DNA of 64,000 bases from Alphaproteobacteria bacterium (lineage in GTDB: Bacteria > Pseudomonadota > Alphaproteobacteria > Rhizobiales > Aestuariivirgaceae), in NCBI GenBank assembly GCA_028868695.1, contig JAGWTZ010000004.1, forward strand, positions 1 through 64,000, in the 5' to 3' direction. The position numbers and the translations under genes are program-made. Below, one piece after another: positions 25,302-35,951 of the stretch (positions are counted from its first letter, which is position 1; each line of letters begins with the position of its first letter). The notes beneath the pieces are model-generated. The model searched no databases, was not told the origin of the DNA, and saw only the letters and a program-made list of their open reading frames with translations.

Positions 25302-26270
25302 ATGGAGGCAACTTTGATTTACAACCGCACCGGCAAATCCGGCCTACTTCTTCCCGCCATCTCACTGGGCCTCTGGCAGAACTTCGGCGGGGCAAGCGAC
25401 AAGGCCACCATGCGCGCCATCTGTGCGAGGGCCTTTGAGCTTGGCGTCACCCATTTTGACCTTGCCAACAACTATGGCCCGCCGCCCGGCAGCGCCGAGG
25501 AAAACTTCGGCGAAATCCTGCGCGGCCAGTTCGCCGCCCACCGCGATGAGCTGATCATCTCCACCAAGGCCGGCTATCACATGTGGGATGGGCCTTACGG
25601 CGAATGGGGCGGCCGCAAATACATGCTGGCAAGCCTTGATCAGTCCCTGAAACGCCTCGGCCTCAGCTATGTCGATATCTACTATTCTCACCGCTTTGAC
25701 CCCAACACGCCGCTCGAGGAAACCATGGGCGCGCTGGATCATGCCGTCCGCTCCGGCAAGGCGCTCTATGTGGGCATTTCCAACTATCCCGCCGCCGCCA
25801 CCAAGAAGGCCGCCGCGATCCTGAAAAAGCTGGGCACGCCCTGCCTCATCCACCAGCCGCGCTTCAGCATGCTGCAGCAGGAGCCGCTGAAGGAAGGCGT
25901 CTTCAAGGCCGTGGCCGAGGCCGGCATGGGAGCCATCGCCTATTCACCGCTGGCGCAAGGCATGCTCACCAGCAAATATCTGGCCGGCATTCCCCAGGAC
26001 AGCCGCGCCAGCCAGAACTTCACCCTGAAGCGTGATCGCCTGACTGATGATGTGGTGGCCAGGGTCAAGGCCCTCAACGCGCTGGCCGAAGGCCGCGGGC
26101 AGACGCTGGCGCAAATGGCCATTGCCTGGGTTCTCACCCATCCTGAAATCACGTCGGCCTTGATCGGCGCCTCACGCGTGGCACAGGTGGAAGATGCGGT
26201 GGGCGCGCTCAACAACGCAGCCTTCAGCAAGGCGGAACTGGGCAAGATCAACAAGATCCTGGCAGGCTGA
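25302..26270 (+). CDS. Aldo/keto reductase (YghZ / L-glyceraldehyde-3-phosphate reductase-like)
   Basis: A 322-residue AKR with the 'LPAISLGLWQNFGG', 'HFDLANNYGPPPGSAEENFGEIL' and 'SQSF/RFSMLQQEPLKEGVF' style segments that mark the YghZ/KCNAB-like AKR14 group; the active-site Lys is in 'ISTKAGYHMWDGPYG' and 'YYSHRFDPNTPLEETM' carries the His. YghZ reduces L-glyceraldehyde 3-phosphate and methylglyoxal. The track start lies 32 codons upstream within the repeat element; ATG 25302 fits family starts. Last gene of the sugar cluster, partly separated from it by the repeat. Confidence 0.88.
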   Translation: MEATLIYNRTGKSGLLLPAISLGLWQNFGGASDKATMRAICARAFELGVTHFDLANNYGPPPGSAEENFGEILRGQFAAHRDELIISTKAGYHMWDGPYGEWGGRKYMLASLDQSLKRLGLSYVDIYYSHRFDPNTPLEETMGALDHAVRSGKALYVGISNYPAAATKKAAAILKKLGTPCLIHQPRFSMLQQEPLKEGVFKAVAEAGMGAIAYSPLAQGMLTSKYLAGIPQDSRASQNFTLKRDRLTDDVVARVKALNALAEGRGQTLAQMAIAWVLTHPEITSALIGASRVAQVEDAVGALNNAAFSKAELGKINKILAG

Positions 26271-26360
26271 GCAGGCGCCCGCCCGCAGCCCCGCGGCTAC
26301 GAACCGTTAACCATCTCATCCTAGCCTGAAAGGCCGGTCAGCTTTTTGGGGGACGCGCGG

Positions 26361-27005
26361 ATGCGCAAACACATCGTCATTCTGGCGGCTTTTCTGCCCG
26401 CGCTGGCGGGCTGCAGCACCAACCCGTTCACCGGTGAAAGCCAAATCTCGGATACGGCCATTGGCGCGGGCGGCGGCGCGGCGCTGGGGGCTGGCGCAGG
26501 TTTCGCCGTGGGCTCCCTCACCAAGGCAGACCCGAAACAGGCCGCGCTGATCGGCGCTGGCGTGGGCGCCGTGGCCGGGGCAGGCGTGGGTCTCTACATG
26601 GATGGGCAGGAAGCCAGGCTGCGCCAGGATTTGCAGGACAGCGGCGTCACCGTCACCCGCGTGGGCAACACGGTGGTGCTGAACATGGCCAGCAATGTCG
26701 GCTTTGACCCGGGCGATGCCAGCATCAAGCCGCGTTATCAAAAGGCGCTCAACGCCGTGGCCCAGGTGCTGGCCAAATACAAGACAACCAGGGTTCTGAT
26801 TGATGGACACGCCGATGCGCAGGAAGCGCAGGCCGCCAGCCTCTCGCAGGCCCGCGCCCAGGCCGTGGCCAGCTATCTGATGTCGCACAAGATCACCGGC
26901 AGCCGCCTGCAGCTGCGCGGCTGGGGCGCGAGCCAGCCGGTGGCCGCCAGCGCGGATGCCGCCGCCAACCGCTGCGTGGAAATCACTTTGCAGCCAGAGG
27001 CCTGA
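26361..27005 (+). CDS. OmpA-family lipoprotein
   Basis: A 214-residue outer-membrane lipoprotein. The signal ends in the lipobox 'LPALAGC', so the mature N-terminal Cys would be lipidated. Next comes a Gly/Ala-rich glycine-zipper segment ('GAGGGAALGAGAGFAVGS', 'GAGVGAVAGAGVGLYMDG'), then a C-terminal OmpA-like peptidoglycan-binding domain ('VLIDGHADAQEAQAASLSQARAQAVASYL'). This matches the YiaD-like group. ATG 26361 after GGGGGACGCGCGG is preferred to the upstream TTG. Probably ties the outer membrane to peptidoglycan. Confidence 0.92.
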   Translation: MRKHIVILAAFLPALAGCSTNPFTGESQISDTAIGAGGGAALGAGAGFAVGSLTKADPKQAALIGAGVGAVAGAGVGLYMDGQEARLRQDLQDSGVTVTRVGNTVVLNMASNVGFDPGDASIKPRYQKALNAVAQVLAKYKTTRVLIDGHADAQEAQAASLSQARAQAVASYLMSHKITGSRLQLRGWGASQPVAASADAAANRCVEITLQPEA

Positions 27006-27016
27006 GGCGCAGCGCC

Positions 27017-27652
27017 TTAAACGCCCGAGACGACGCCCCAGCTCTTTGCGGCTTCGTCATAGGCATGAAGCTCGCCCAGCGCGATGTCGAACCACGCGCC
27101 ATGCAGGCCCACCTCGCCCTTGTTCTCGCGCATGCGCAGCCAGGGGAAAGTGCGCAGGTTGGCCAGCGAATGTTCCACCGAGGCATGTTCCACCGCCGTT
27201 TGCAGGTCATGCGCGTGGTCATGCTCGTCTTTCACGGCCGCCGCCACATCGCGCACATCGCTCATCCATTTGCCGATGAAATCGCCGGCACTCAGCGGGT
27301 CTCCGCCTTCGACAACGGCGCGGATGCCGCCGCAGCGCCCATGCCCCATCACCACCACATCCTTCACGCCCAGCGAAAGCACCGCAAACTCAATGGCGGC
27401 CGAGGTGGAATGGTGCTTGCCATCCGGCGCATAGGGCGGCACCAGGTTGGCCACATTGCGCATCACGAAAATGTCGCCCGGCCCGGCATCAAAGATGGTT
27501 TCGGGCGCGGCGCGGCTGTCGCAGCAGGCGATGATCATCAGCTTGGGCTTTTGAACGCCCGCACCCAGGGTGCGGTAGCGCTCTTCGTCCTGCACATAAC
27601 GCCCGGAGCGGAAGCGGTGATAGCCGGCAAGCAGGTGGTCAGGAAGCGTCAT
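27017..27652 (-). CDS. Beta-class carbonic anhydrase
   Basis: A 211-residue zinc enzyme interconverting CO2 and bicarbonate. Zinc ligands Cys44, His104 and Cys107 lie in 'CCDSR' and 'HGRCGG'; the Asp45-Arg47 dyad is intact and 'PGDIFVMRNVANLVPP' is the conserved dimer segment. Start has GGAGG at ideal spacing. It is convergent with the OmpA-like gene and divergent from the oxygenase. Length and motifs match housekeeping bacterial beta-CAs. Confidence 0.95.
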   Translation of the reverse strand: MTLPDHLLAGYHRFRSGRYVQDEERYRTLGAGVQKPKLMIIACCDSRAAPETIFDAGPGDIFVMRNVANLVPPYAPDGKHHSTSAAIEFAVLSLGVKDVVVMGHGRCGGIRAVVEGGDPLSAGDFIGKWMSDVRDVAAAVKDEHDHAHDLQTAVEHASVEHSLANLRTFPWLRMRENKGEVGLHGAWFDIALGELHAYDEAAKSWGVVSGV

Positions 27653-27690
27653 CGTACCTCCGCATGTTGAATGGACACAGAAGACAGGAT

Positions 27691-28323
27691 ATGGCGGTGG
27701 ACATGAGCAAAATCCAGTCCTTTTTCCCCACCCAGATCTACCGCGCCGACAAGGTGGCCTCCGCCAAGCTGAACCGCGAGTTGGAACAGGCCAGCCTGAT
27801 GCTCGCGCAGGATGATGGCGCAGGCATCAAATGGTGCGAAAAGCACGGCTATCCGGGCTATACATCCTATGCTTCGCTCAATGACCTGCCCTGGCGCATC
27901 CCCGCCTTCAAGGCGCTGGAGAAGGTTCTCGACCGCCACGCCGCCGCCTTCGCCAAGGCGTTGCACTGGGATTTGCGCGGCGGCAAGCCGGTGTGTGACT
28001 CGCTGTGGGTGAACGTGCTGCCCGAGGGCGGCTCCCACACCTCGCATATCCACACCAATTCGGTGCTGAGCGGCACCTATTACGTCGCCGTGCCGGAAGG
28101 CGCAGGGCCCATCGTCTATGAAGACCCGCGCCATGCCATGATGATGGCGGCACCGCCCCTCAAGGCCAATGCGCCGCTCTCACACAAGGCCCATGTGCCG
28201 CTGCGCCCCGCCGTGGGCTCGCTGCTGTTCTGGGAAAGCTGGCTGCGCCATGAAGTGCCCGTCAACCGCGCCGAGGGCCTGCGCATCTCCGTCAGCTTCA
28301 ACTATGTGATCGGCGAGAAATAG
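27691..28323 (+). CDS. Putative 2OG-Fe(II) oxygenase (TIGR02466-like)
   Basis: A 210-residue double-stranded beta-helix protein. Iron ligands are likely in 'SHIHTNSVLSGTYYV' and the C-terminal 'WLRHEVPVN', with an Arg for 2-oxoglutarate in 'GLRISVSFNYV'. The N-terminal 'FFPTQIYRA' is characteristic of this group of uncharacterised oxygenases. Start is ambiguous: ATG 27691 or ATG 27703 ('MSKIQSFF'), the latter being better placed relative to the upstream AGGA. Substrate unknown; relatives include prolyl hydroxylase-like proteins. Confidence 0.85.
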   Translation: MAVDMSKIQSFFPTQIYRADKVASAKLNRELEQASLMLAQDDGAGIKWCEKHGYPGYTSYASLNDLPWRIPAFKALEKVLDRHAAAFAKALHWDLRGGKPVCDSLWVNVLPEGGSHTSHIHTNSVLSGTYYVAVPEGAGPIVYEDPRHAMMMAAPPLKANAPLSHKAHVPLRPAVGSLLFWESWLRHEVPVNRAEGLRISVSFNYVIGEK

Positions 28324-28336
28324 GGCTTTCCGCCCC

Positions 28337-28684
28337 TCACTTCTTCTGCCGCGCCGCGCGCTCTTCGTCCTCAAGATGGAAGCTGCGCAGCACATGGTGA
28401 AGCGCCGGGGCCAGCGCGAAGCCGGCAATGGCAAAGAACAGGAAGCCGCACACCAGCGCATAGACGCCTTCCACCCACTGGCCCGCAGCGGTCTTCAACT
28501 GGTCGCGCGGCCCTTCCGAGGCAAGGATCATCGCGGCATCATCAAAGGCCGATGCCCAGGTGATCTCGCCATTGCCGAAATAGACATACATGCACATGCC
28601 GATGACCATCGCCACGGCAATGACGGCCAGCGCCCAAAGCGAATTGCGCGTGGTGCGCTGGAGAAGAATGCGGTGGCGGCTCAT
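28337..28684 (-). CDS. Small two-helix membrane protein of unknown function
   Basis: A 115-residue protein with two hydrophobic helices (about 17-36 'LWALAVIAVAMVIGMCMYVYF' and 73-93 'VYALVCGFLFFAIAGFALAPA') joined by an acidic loop of about 35 residues, and a charged C-terminal tail ('LEDEERAARQKK'). It overlaps the HlyU-like gene by four bases (ATGA), so it is the last gene of the CDF-HlyU-membrane protein operon. I do not recognise the family. Confidence 0.75.
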   Translation of the reverse strand: MSRHRILLQRTTRNSLWALAVIAVAMVIGMCMYVYFGNGEITWASAFDDAAMILASEGPRDQLKTAAGQWVEGVYALVCGFLFFAIAGFALAPALHHVLRSFHLEDEERAARQKK

Positions 28685-28947
28685 GATTTGAAAATCGCCT
28701 CTCCCATCTGGTCGATGATCAGCTGGCCTTTGCTGATTGCAAATTCGGCCGCCTCATTCTTGTCGGCGAAGCGGTCGGCGCGCACAAAGGCGTGGGATTT
28801 GCCGTCCTTCAGGATCGTGCCGGAAAGCTGCCAGCCATCGCCCGCCTTATAGGGCGTAGCCTCAATCACAAAACCTTTGTATTCCAATGTCTTGACTGGC
28901 GTTGCTGCAGCAACGGGTGAAGTGAACCATTTGTCCCAGAATGCCAT
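28681..28947 (-). CDS. HlyU family protein
   Basis: An 88-residue protein matching HlyU, the Vibrio activator of haemolysin and toxin genes, in the segments 'EYKGFVIEATPYK', 'GWQLSGTILKD' and 'HAFVRADRF'. This short alphaproteobacterial form lacks an obvious winged-helix motif and is a HlyU-domain protein whose regulatory function is unproven. Nine bases downstream of the CDF transporter, co-directional, suggesting a metal-linked role. Confidence 0.8.
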   Translation of the reverse strand: MAFWDKWFTSPVAAATPVKTLEYKGFVIEATPYKAGDGWQLSGTILKDGKSHAFVRADRFADKNEAAEFAISKGQLIIDQMGEAIFKS

Positions 28948-28956
28948 TGTCCCTCC

Positions 28957-29937
28957 TCAGGCCGCCAGGTCTTTCACAGCGCCTTGGGTGCCATCGCAAT
29001 GGGCGTGGCATTCCGTCTTGGCGCTGGTTTCGATCTGCACGGTGACATGATCAATGTTGTGGTGATGCTCCAGCTCTTCGCACAGGTTGGTGATGAAGCC
29101 ATCACCCGGGTGCCCGCCCGGCATTAGAAGATGCGCGGTGAGTGCGGTGTCGGTGGTGCTCATCGGCCAGATGTGCAGGTCATGCACATTGGCAACACCG
29201 GGCCGTGAGGCGAGAAACGCCCGCACCGCCGCGGCATCCACCTGCGAGGGCACCGCCTTGAGCGACATGGCCAGCGCCTCGCGCATCACGCTCCAGCTGG
29301 TGAAGATGATCACCGCCACGATGACAAGGCTGGTCAGCGGGTCAAGCCACAGCCAGCCGGTTTGCTGCATGAGGAAGCCGGCCACCACCACGCCGAAGGA
29401 AACCAGCGCATCGCCCAGCATGTGCAGATAGGCGCCGCGCATGTTGATGTCGTCCTGCCGCTCGCGCAGGAACAGCAGGGCCGTGATGCCATTGGTGAAA
29501 ATGCCCACCGCCGCCACCGCCATCACCCAGAAGCCCGGAACGGCAACCGGCGCGAACAGGCGCTGCAAGGCTTCCCAGCCGATCGCCCCCACCGCCACCA
29601 GCAGCAGCACTGAATTGAACAGCGCCGCCAGGATGGTGGAGCCCTTGAACCCGAAGGTGTAGCGCGCACTGGGCGCCCTGGTGGCCAGATGCGCCGCCAT
29701 CCAGGCCGCCAGCAGGCCCAGCACGTCAAACAGGTTGTGCCCGGCGTCGGCCAGCAGGGCAACCGAATTGACCCACAGCCCATAGCCCACTTCGCCAATG
29801 ACAAAGCCGCCATTGAGCAACACGCCCAGCGCAAAGGTCAGCCCGAAGCTTGCCGGCGCGTGGGAATGGCCGTGGCCATGCCCGTGGTCATTGTGATGGT
29901 CATGGGTGTGGCCGTGGGGATGGTGGTCATGTGCCAT
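28957..29937 (-). CDS. Cation diffusion facilitator metal exporter (CzcD/ZitB-like)
   Basis: A 326-residue inner-membrane antiporter for Zn2+ and related divalent metals. The N-terminus is extremely His-rich ('HDHHPHGHTHDHHNDHGHGHGHSH'-type, residues 3-27), a typical metal sensor or buffer. Six helices follow, with 'LLADAGHNLFDVLG' (HxxxD metal site in helix 2) and 'YLHMLGDALVSFGVVVAG' (HxxxD in helix 5), then the cytoplasmic ferredoxin-like domain ('VHDLHIWPMSTTDTALTAHL'). First gene of a three-gene operon. Confidence 0.94.
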   Translation of the reverse strand: MAHDHHPHGHTHDHHNDHGHGHGHSHAPASFGLTFALGVLLNGGFVIGEVGYGLWVNSVALLADAGHNLFDVLGLLAAWMAAHLATRAPSARYTFGFKGSTILAALFNSVLLLVAVGAIGWEALQRLFAPVAVPGFWVMAVAAVGIFTNGITALLFLRERQDDINMRGAYLHMLGDALVSFGVVVAGFLMQQTGWLWLDPLTSLVIVAVIIFTSWSVMREALAMSLKAVPSQVDAAAVRAFLASRPGVANVHDLHIWPMSTTDTALTAHLLMPGGHPGDGFITNLCEELEHHHNIDHVTVQIETSAKTECHAHCDGTQGAVKDLAA

Positions 29938-30031
29938 GCCGCCTTATGCCACGCCGCAAGCCAGCGGGGCAACCGCAGATCGTTGACAGTTCTGTAACTT
30001 GCTGCAAGATCAGCAAGGTGAGACAGACAGC

Positions 30032-30385
30032 ATGATCGGCATGGTTCTTGTGGCAGGAGTTGCGGCGCTGCACGCCTACTTCCTCTATCTGGAAATGTTT
30101 GCCTGGGGGGCACCGCGCACCCGTGCCGCTTTCGGCACAACGGAGGAGTTTGCCCAGGCCAGCAAAGTGTTGGCTGGCAATCAGGGCCTTTACAATGGCT
30201 TCCTCGCGGTTGGGTTGCTGTGGAGCCTTTGGCTGGGCGAACCGGGCCGGCCGTTCACTCTGTTCCTGCTGGCATGCGTTATTGTTGCGGGGATTTATGG
30301 CGCCGCAACAGCCAGCCGCCGTATCCTCTTCATCCAGGCCTTGCCCGCGGTGCTGGCGTTGCTGGCCTTTTGGACCCGTTACTAA
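30032..30385 (+). CDS. DUF1304 membrane protein
   Basis: A 117-residue integral membrane protein with four hydrophobic helices; 'VAALHAYFLYLEMFAWG' and 'VLAGNQGLYNGFLAVGLLW' are the conserved DUF1304 segments with the YxxxEMF and NQGxYNGFLA patterns. Function unknown. Start ATG 30032 is chosen because upstream residues of the track ORF are hydrophilic and not conserved. A TTGACA hexamer at 29983 is a possible -35 element. Confidence 0.85.
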   Translation: MIGMVLVAGVAALHAYFLYLEMFAWGAPRTRAAFGTTEEFAQASKVLAGNQGLYNGFLAVGLLWSLWLGEPGRPFTLFLLACVIVAGIYGAATASRRILFIQALPAVLALLAFWTRY

Positions 30386-30437
30386 ACTGCTTGCCCTGCC
30401 GTCACCTGAATGTTAGGTGCAGCCGTCATCCAATTGA

Positions 30438-32347
<1,910 letters not shown>

Positions 32348-32350
32348 GCC

Positions 32351-33640
32351 ATGAAGCTTGCAGGCCGCGTTTCGGCGGCGATTGATGTCATCGCTGAAAT
32401 TACCACGCGCAACCGCCCGGCTTCGGAAGCGCTGAAGGATTGGGGCAAGGCCCACCGCTTTGCCGGCTCGACTGACCGCCACGTTGTGGGCACGCTGGTG
32501 TTTGACACACTGCGCCGCAGGAACAGCGCCGCCGCCCTGATGGGCGCGGAGACGCCCCGCGCCTTGGTGCTGGGCGCCCTGGGCGTGGTCTGGCAAATCC
32601 CGGTGAACGAAATCGCCGCCCTGTGTGAAGAACAATTCGGCGCCGGCAAACTGGCGGCAGCGGAGACTGCGGCCCTGCAGCGCGGCCTGCCGCAAGATCT
32701 GCCCGCCTTCGTGGCGGGGGATTTCCCCAAATGGCTGGAGGCGGAGCTCACGTCAGCCTTCGGGCCAAAACTTGTGCCCGAAATGGCGGCGCTGGCCACC
32801 CGCGCGCCAGTGGATTTGCGCGTCAACACGCTCAAGGCCACGCATCAGGCTGTGGCTGCCGCTCTCGCGAAATTCGCTGCCGCGCCTACCCGCTTTGCAC
32901 CCACGGCCCTGCGCATTCCCGCCCCCGGCGTGGAGGTGCGCAATGTGAATGTGGAGGCCGAGCCCACCCATGGCCTTGGCCAATTCGAAGTGCAGGATGA
33001 AGCCTCGCAAATCGCCGCCGCCCTAACCGGCGCAAGGCCGGGCGAGGCTGTGCTCGATCTCTGCGCCGGGGCAGGGGGCAAGTCTCTGGCGCTGGCCGCG
33101 CTGATGAACAATCAGGGCAGCATCATTGCCCATGACCGTGACAAGCACCGCCTGCGCCCGATCTTTGAGCGCATCGCCCGCGCCGGTGCCAGCTGCATTG
33201 AAGTGGTGGCCGCCGACGAGGCCCAAAAGCTGGCGCGGCCCAAGGGCTATGACCTTGTGGTGGTGGATGCGCCCTGTACAGGTTCCGGCACCTGGCGGCG
33301 GAAGCCGGATGCCAAATGGCGCCTTGGCGAAAAGCAGTTGCAGGTGCGCCTCAATGAGCAGGCCAAGGTGCTGGAACAGGCCGCCCCCTTGGTGCGGCCG
33401 GGCGGAAGGCTGGCCTATTTCACCTGTTCGGTTCTCCCTTGCGAGAATGCCGGGCAGGTTAAAGCATTCCTGAAGGCGCATGCCGATTATGAGATTGCTC
33501 CGTATGCTGAGCAATGGCGCGCCACCCTGCCGGGAGAGCCGCCCGCCTCAGCCGCGAAGGAGGCAGGCCTATTGCAGCTCACGCCGCTGGATCACGGCTG
33601 CGACGGCTTCTTCGTGGCCATTCTCCGCCGCAAGGGTTGA
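32351..33640 (+). CDS. rsmB: RsmB-like rRNA (cytosine-C5) methyltransferase
   Basis: A 429-residue SAM-dependent methyltransferase. N-terminal NusB-like helical domain, then the Rossmann domain with SAM motif 'VLDLCAGAGGKSLALA' and two catalytic cysteines: C309 in 'VDAPCTGSGTWRR' and C359 in 'FTCSVLPCEN', as required for NSUN-type 5-methylcytosine formation. RsmB modifies C967 of 16S rRNA; assignment among RsmB/NOP paralogues rests on the NusB-like N-terminus. Three bases after the MAPEG gene. Confidence 0.9.
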   Translation: MKLAGRVSAAIDVIAEITTRNRPASEALKDWGKAHRFAGSTDRHVVGTLVFDTLRRRNSAAALMGAETPRALVLGALGVVWQIPVNEIAALCEEQFGAGKLAAAETAALQRGLPQDLPAFVAGDFPKWLEAELTSAFGPKLVPEMAALATRAPVDLRVNTLKATHQAVAAALAKFAAAPTRFAPTALRIPAPGVEVRNVNVEAEPTHGLGQFEVQDEASQIAAALTGARPGEAVLDLCAGAGGKSLALAALMNNQGSIIAHDRDKHRLRPIFERIARAGASCIEVVAADEAQKLARPKGYDLVVVDAPCTGSGTWRRKPDAKWRLGEKQLQVRLNEQAKVLEQAAPLVRPGGRLAYFTCSVLPCENAGQVKAFLKAHADYEIAPYAEQWRATLPGEPPASAAKEAGLLQLTPLDHGCDGFFVAILRRKG

Positions 33641-33652
33641 GCGCGAAGCCGC

Positions 33653-34360
33653 CTATTCCAATTCCCAGACGATGTTCACATCGGCGCTGATCGCCATTGC
33701 GCCTTGCGCCACGGGAACGGGCGCTGCGGCGGCATCCATGGCCATGCCGCGCTTGGCAAACACCAAAGGAACTGGCGGCGCACTGGCGTTTTCACTGATG
33801 CTGGCGATGGCGCCCAGCTTGGTGCCCGCCGCCTCGGCCAGCAGCGTGGCCTTGCGCAGCGCGTCCTTCACGGCGGCCTTGCGCGCTTCATCTTCGGCGG
33901 CCTGCGGGTTGGCCACGCTGAAGGAAATGCCGGTGATCTGGTTGCTGCCCGCACCCACCGCCTTGTCCAGCAGCGCGCCCAGCTCATCCAGCTTGCGCAC
34001 CGTCACGATCACGGTGTTGTTGACGTCATAGCCCACCAGCTTGGGCGCCTGGTTGTTGGAATAGTCATAGCGCGGGCCAACCGAGAAGTTGCTGGTCTGC
34101 ACGTCCTTGTCGTCAATGCCGGCGGCCTTCAGCGCGGCCAGCAGGGCGGTCATGTTCTTGGTGTTGGCGTCCACCGCGGCCTTGGCGGTGGCGGCCTGGG
34201 TCTGCGTGCCCAGCGAAACAATCGCCATGTCCGGCGTTTGCTTCACTTCGCCATGCCCGGAAAGCGAAATGAGATGCGGTGTCTTGGCGGTGTCGGCCAT
34301 GGCGGCTCCTGGGCCCAGAAGGGCGGTGGCAAGAACGAGCGGGGCAAGGGATTTGAACAT
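33653..34360 (-). CDS. SIMPL domain-containing protein
   Basis: A 235-residue secreted protein with a signal peptide (cleavage probably after 'GAAMA') and the SIMPL (DUF541) repeat domain ('LISLSGHGEVKQTPDMAIVSLGTQTQ', 'QTSNFSVGPRYDYS', 'GYDVNNTVIVTVRKLDELGALLD'). Members include BP26/OMP28, a periplasmic antigen of Brucella. Function structural or stress-related, not enzymatic as far as known. ATG 34360 has AAGG six bases upstream, better than ATG 34366. Confidence 0.9.
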   Translation of the reverse strand: MFKSLAPLVLATALLGPGAAMADTAKTPHLISLSGHGEVKQTPDMAIVSLGTQTQAATAKAAVDANTKNMTALLAALKAAGIDDKDVQTSNFSVGPRYDYSNNQAPKLVGYDVNNTVIVTVRKLDELGALLDKAVGAGSNQITGISFSVANPQAAEDEARKAAVKDALRKATLLAEAAGTKLGAIASISENASAPPVPLVFAKRGMAMDAAAAPVPVAQGAMAISADVNIVWELE

Positions 34361-34423
34361 GGTCATCCTTTCATCGGTGCGCCATGGCGTAGGAATAATT
34401 TGCGGCAGGATTGTGAACGCGAA

Positions 34424-35881
34424 TTACCGGAAGGGCGGCTCGTCAAAGCTGCGCAGCTTGCGCGAATGCAGGCTGGACCTTGCGTTGCGCAAATGCTCCA
34501 GCGCCGAAATGCCGATCATCAGGTGTTCGCCCACCGCGCGGTCATAAAACGCATTGGCCGCCCCCGGCAGCTTGATTTCGCCATGCAGCGGCTTGTCGGA
34601 AACGCACAGCAGCGTGCCATAGGGAACGCGGAACCGGTAGCCCTGCGCCGCCAGTGTGCCGCTTTCCATGTCGATGGCGATGGCGCGTGAAAGGTTGATG
34701 CGCTTGCGCTCCAGCGTCCAGCGCAGTTCCCAGTTCCGGTCATCATGGGTCATCACCGTGCCGGTGCGCAGCCGCGCCTTCAGTGCCTCGCCGCTTTCGC
34801 CTGTCACCTGCGCCGCCGCCTGCTGCAGCGCCACCTGAACTTCGGCCAGCGCGGGGATGGGAATTTCCGGCGGCACGATGTCATCGAGAATGTGGTCCTG
34901 CCGCAGATAGGCATGGGCCAGCACATAATCGCCGATGCGCTGCGATTGGCGAAGCCCGCCGCAATGGCCGATCATCAGCCAGCAATTGGGCCGCAACACG
35001 GCGAGATGGTCGGTCATGTTCTTGGCGTTGGAGGGGCCAACGCCGATGTTCACCAGCGTGATGCCACCCGCGCCATCGGCGCGCGACAGGTGATAGGCTG
35101 GCATCTGGAACTTGTGCCACGGGCTGTCATCAAGGATCTTGTCGATCTGCGCTTTCGTCAGCCCACGGACGATCTTGCCCCCGCCCGGCAGGTGCAGCGC
35201 GTCATAGGGGCTGCCGTTGCCCAGCTGTTCGATGGCCCAGCCCATGAACTGGTCCACATAGCGGTGATAATTGGTGAGCAGGATCCATGGCTGGAACTGC
35301 TGCCAATGCGTGCCGGAATAATGCTGCAGGCGCTTCAGCGAATAATCCACGCGCACCGCGTCAAACAGCGCCAGCGGGTGATAGCGGCCCATGCTGGCCT
35401 CCCACTGGCTGTCAGCGATTTCATCGCCCACCAGCGAAAGCTGCGGCACAGGGAAGTGCAGCGCCAGCTCCGCCGCCGAGACATCGCTGTTGCCCAATTC
35501 GCTGCCGCCCTGCAGCACGTAAGGATAAGGAATTTCCTGCGAGGAAGGGCCTACGCTGATCTTCGCCCCATAATCGCGCGTCAGATAGCCAAGCTGCTCC
35601 AGCAGGTAACCGGCGAAGAATTGCGGCTGCGTCACAGTGGTGGCGTAAGTGCCCGGCCCTTGGAACTTGGCATAGGCGCGCGCGATGGTGGGCTGCACGC
35701 CATCCGCCTCATAGGTCACTTTCAGCTCGGGATAGACAAACCCCGCCCGCTCGGCCTTGCTCGGTTCTTCGCGTGTCTTGAAATAGCGTTGCAGGCTGGC
35801 GGCCAGCGCCCCCGTGGCCTTGCTGTGGAATTCAATGAGGGCGGCAACCGCGTCCTGCGGCGAGAGATTTTCCTGTTTCAT
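34424..35881 (-). CDS. amn: AMP nucleosidase
   Basis: A 485-residue enzyme that hydrolyses AMP to adenine and ribose 5-phosphate, regulating adenylate levels. The N-terminal AMP nucleosidase domain (about 1-180) and the C-terminal nucleoside-phosphorylase-like domain ('NIGVGPSNAKNMTDHLAVLRPNCWLMIGHCGGLR', 'AIDMESGTLAAQGYRFRVPYGTLLCVSDKPLHGE') are complete; the 'DMESG' motif binds the ribose. Length as in E. coli Amn. Monocistronic, divergent from the tRNA. Confidence 0.95.
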   Translation of the reverse strand: MKQENLSPQDAVAALIEFHSKATGALAASLQRYFKTREEPSKAERAGFVYPELKVTYEADGVQPTIARAYAKFQGPGTYATTVTQPQFFAGYLLEQLGYLTRDYGAKISVGPSSQEIPYPYVLQGGSELGNSDVSAAELALHFPVPQLSLVGDEIADSQWEASMGRYHPLALFDAVRVDYSLKRLQHYSGTHWQQFQPWILLTNYHRYVDQFMGWAIEQLGNGSPYDALHLPGGGKIVRGLTKAQIDKILDDSPWHKFQMPAYHLSRADGAGGITLVNIGVGPSNAKNMTDHLAVLRPNCWLMIGHCGGLRQSQRIGDYVLAHAYLRQDHILDDIVPPEIPIPALAEVQVALQQAAAQVTGESGEALKARLRTGTVMTHDDRNWELRWTLERKRINLSRAIAIDMESGTLAAQGYRFRVPYGTLLCVSDKPLHGEIKLPGAANAFYDRAVGEHLMIGISALEHLRNARSSLHSRKLRSFDEPPFR

Positions 35882-35951
35882 GGCAAGGCTCTAGCATAGA
35901 TTCTCGAATTCATGTAGCCAGAGCACGCGATTGTGACGCGCGCGCGAAGGC

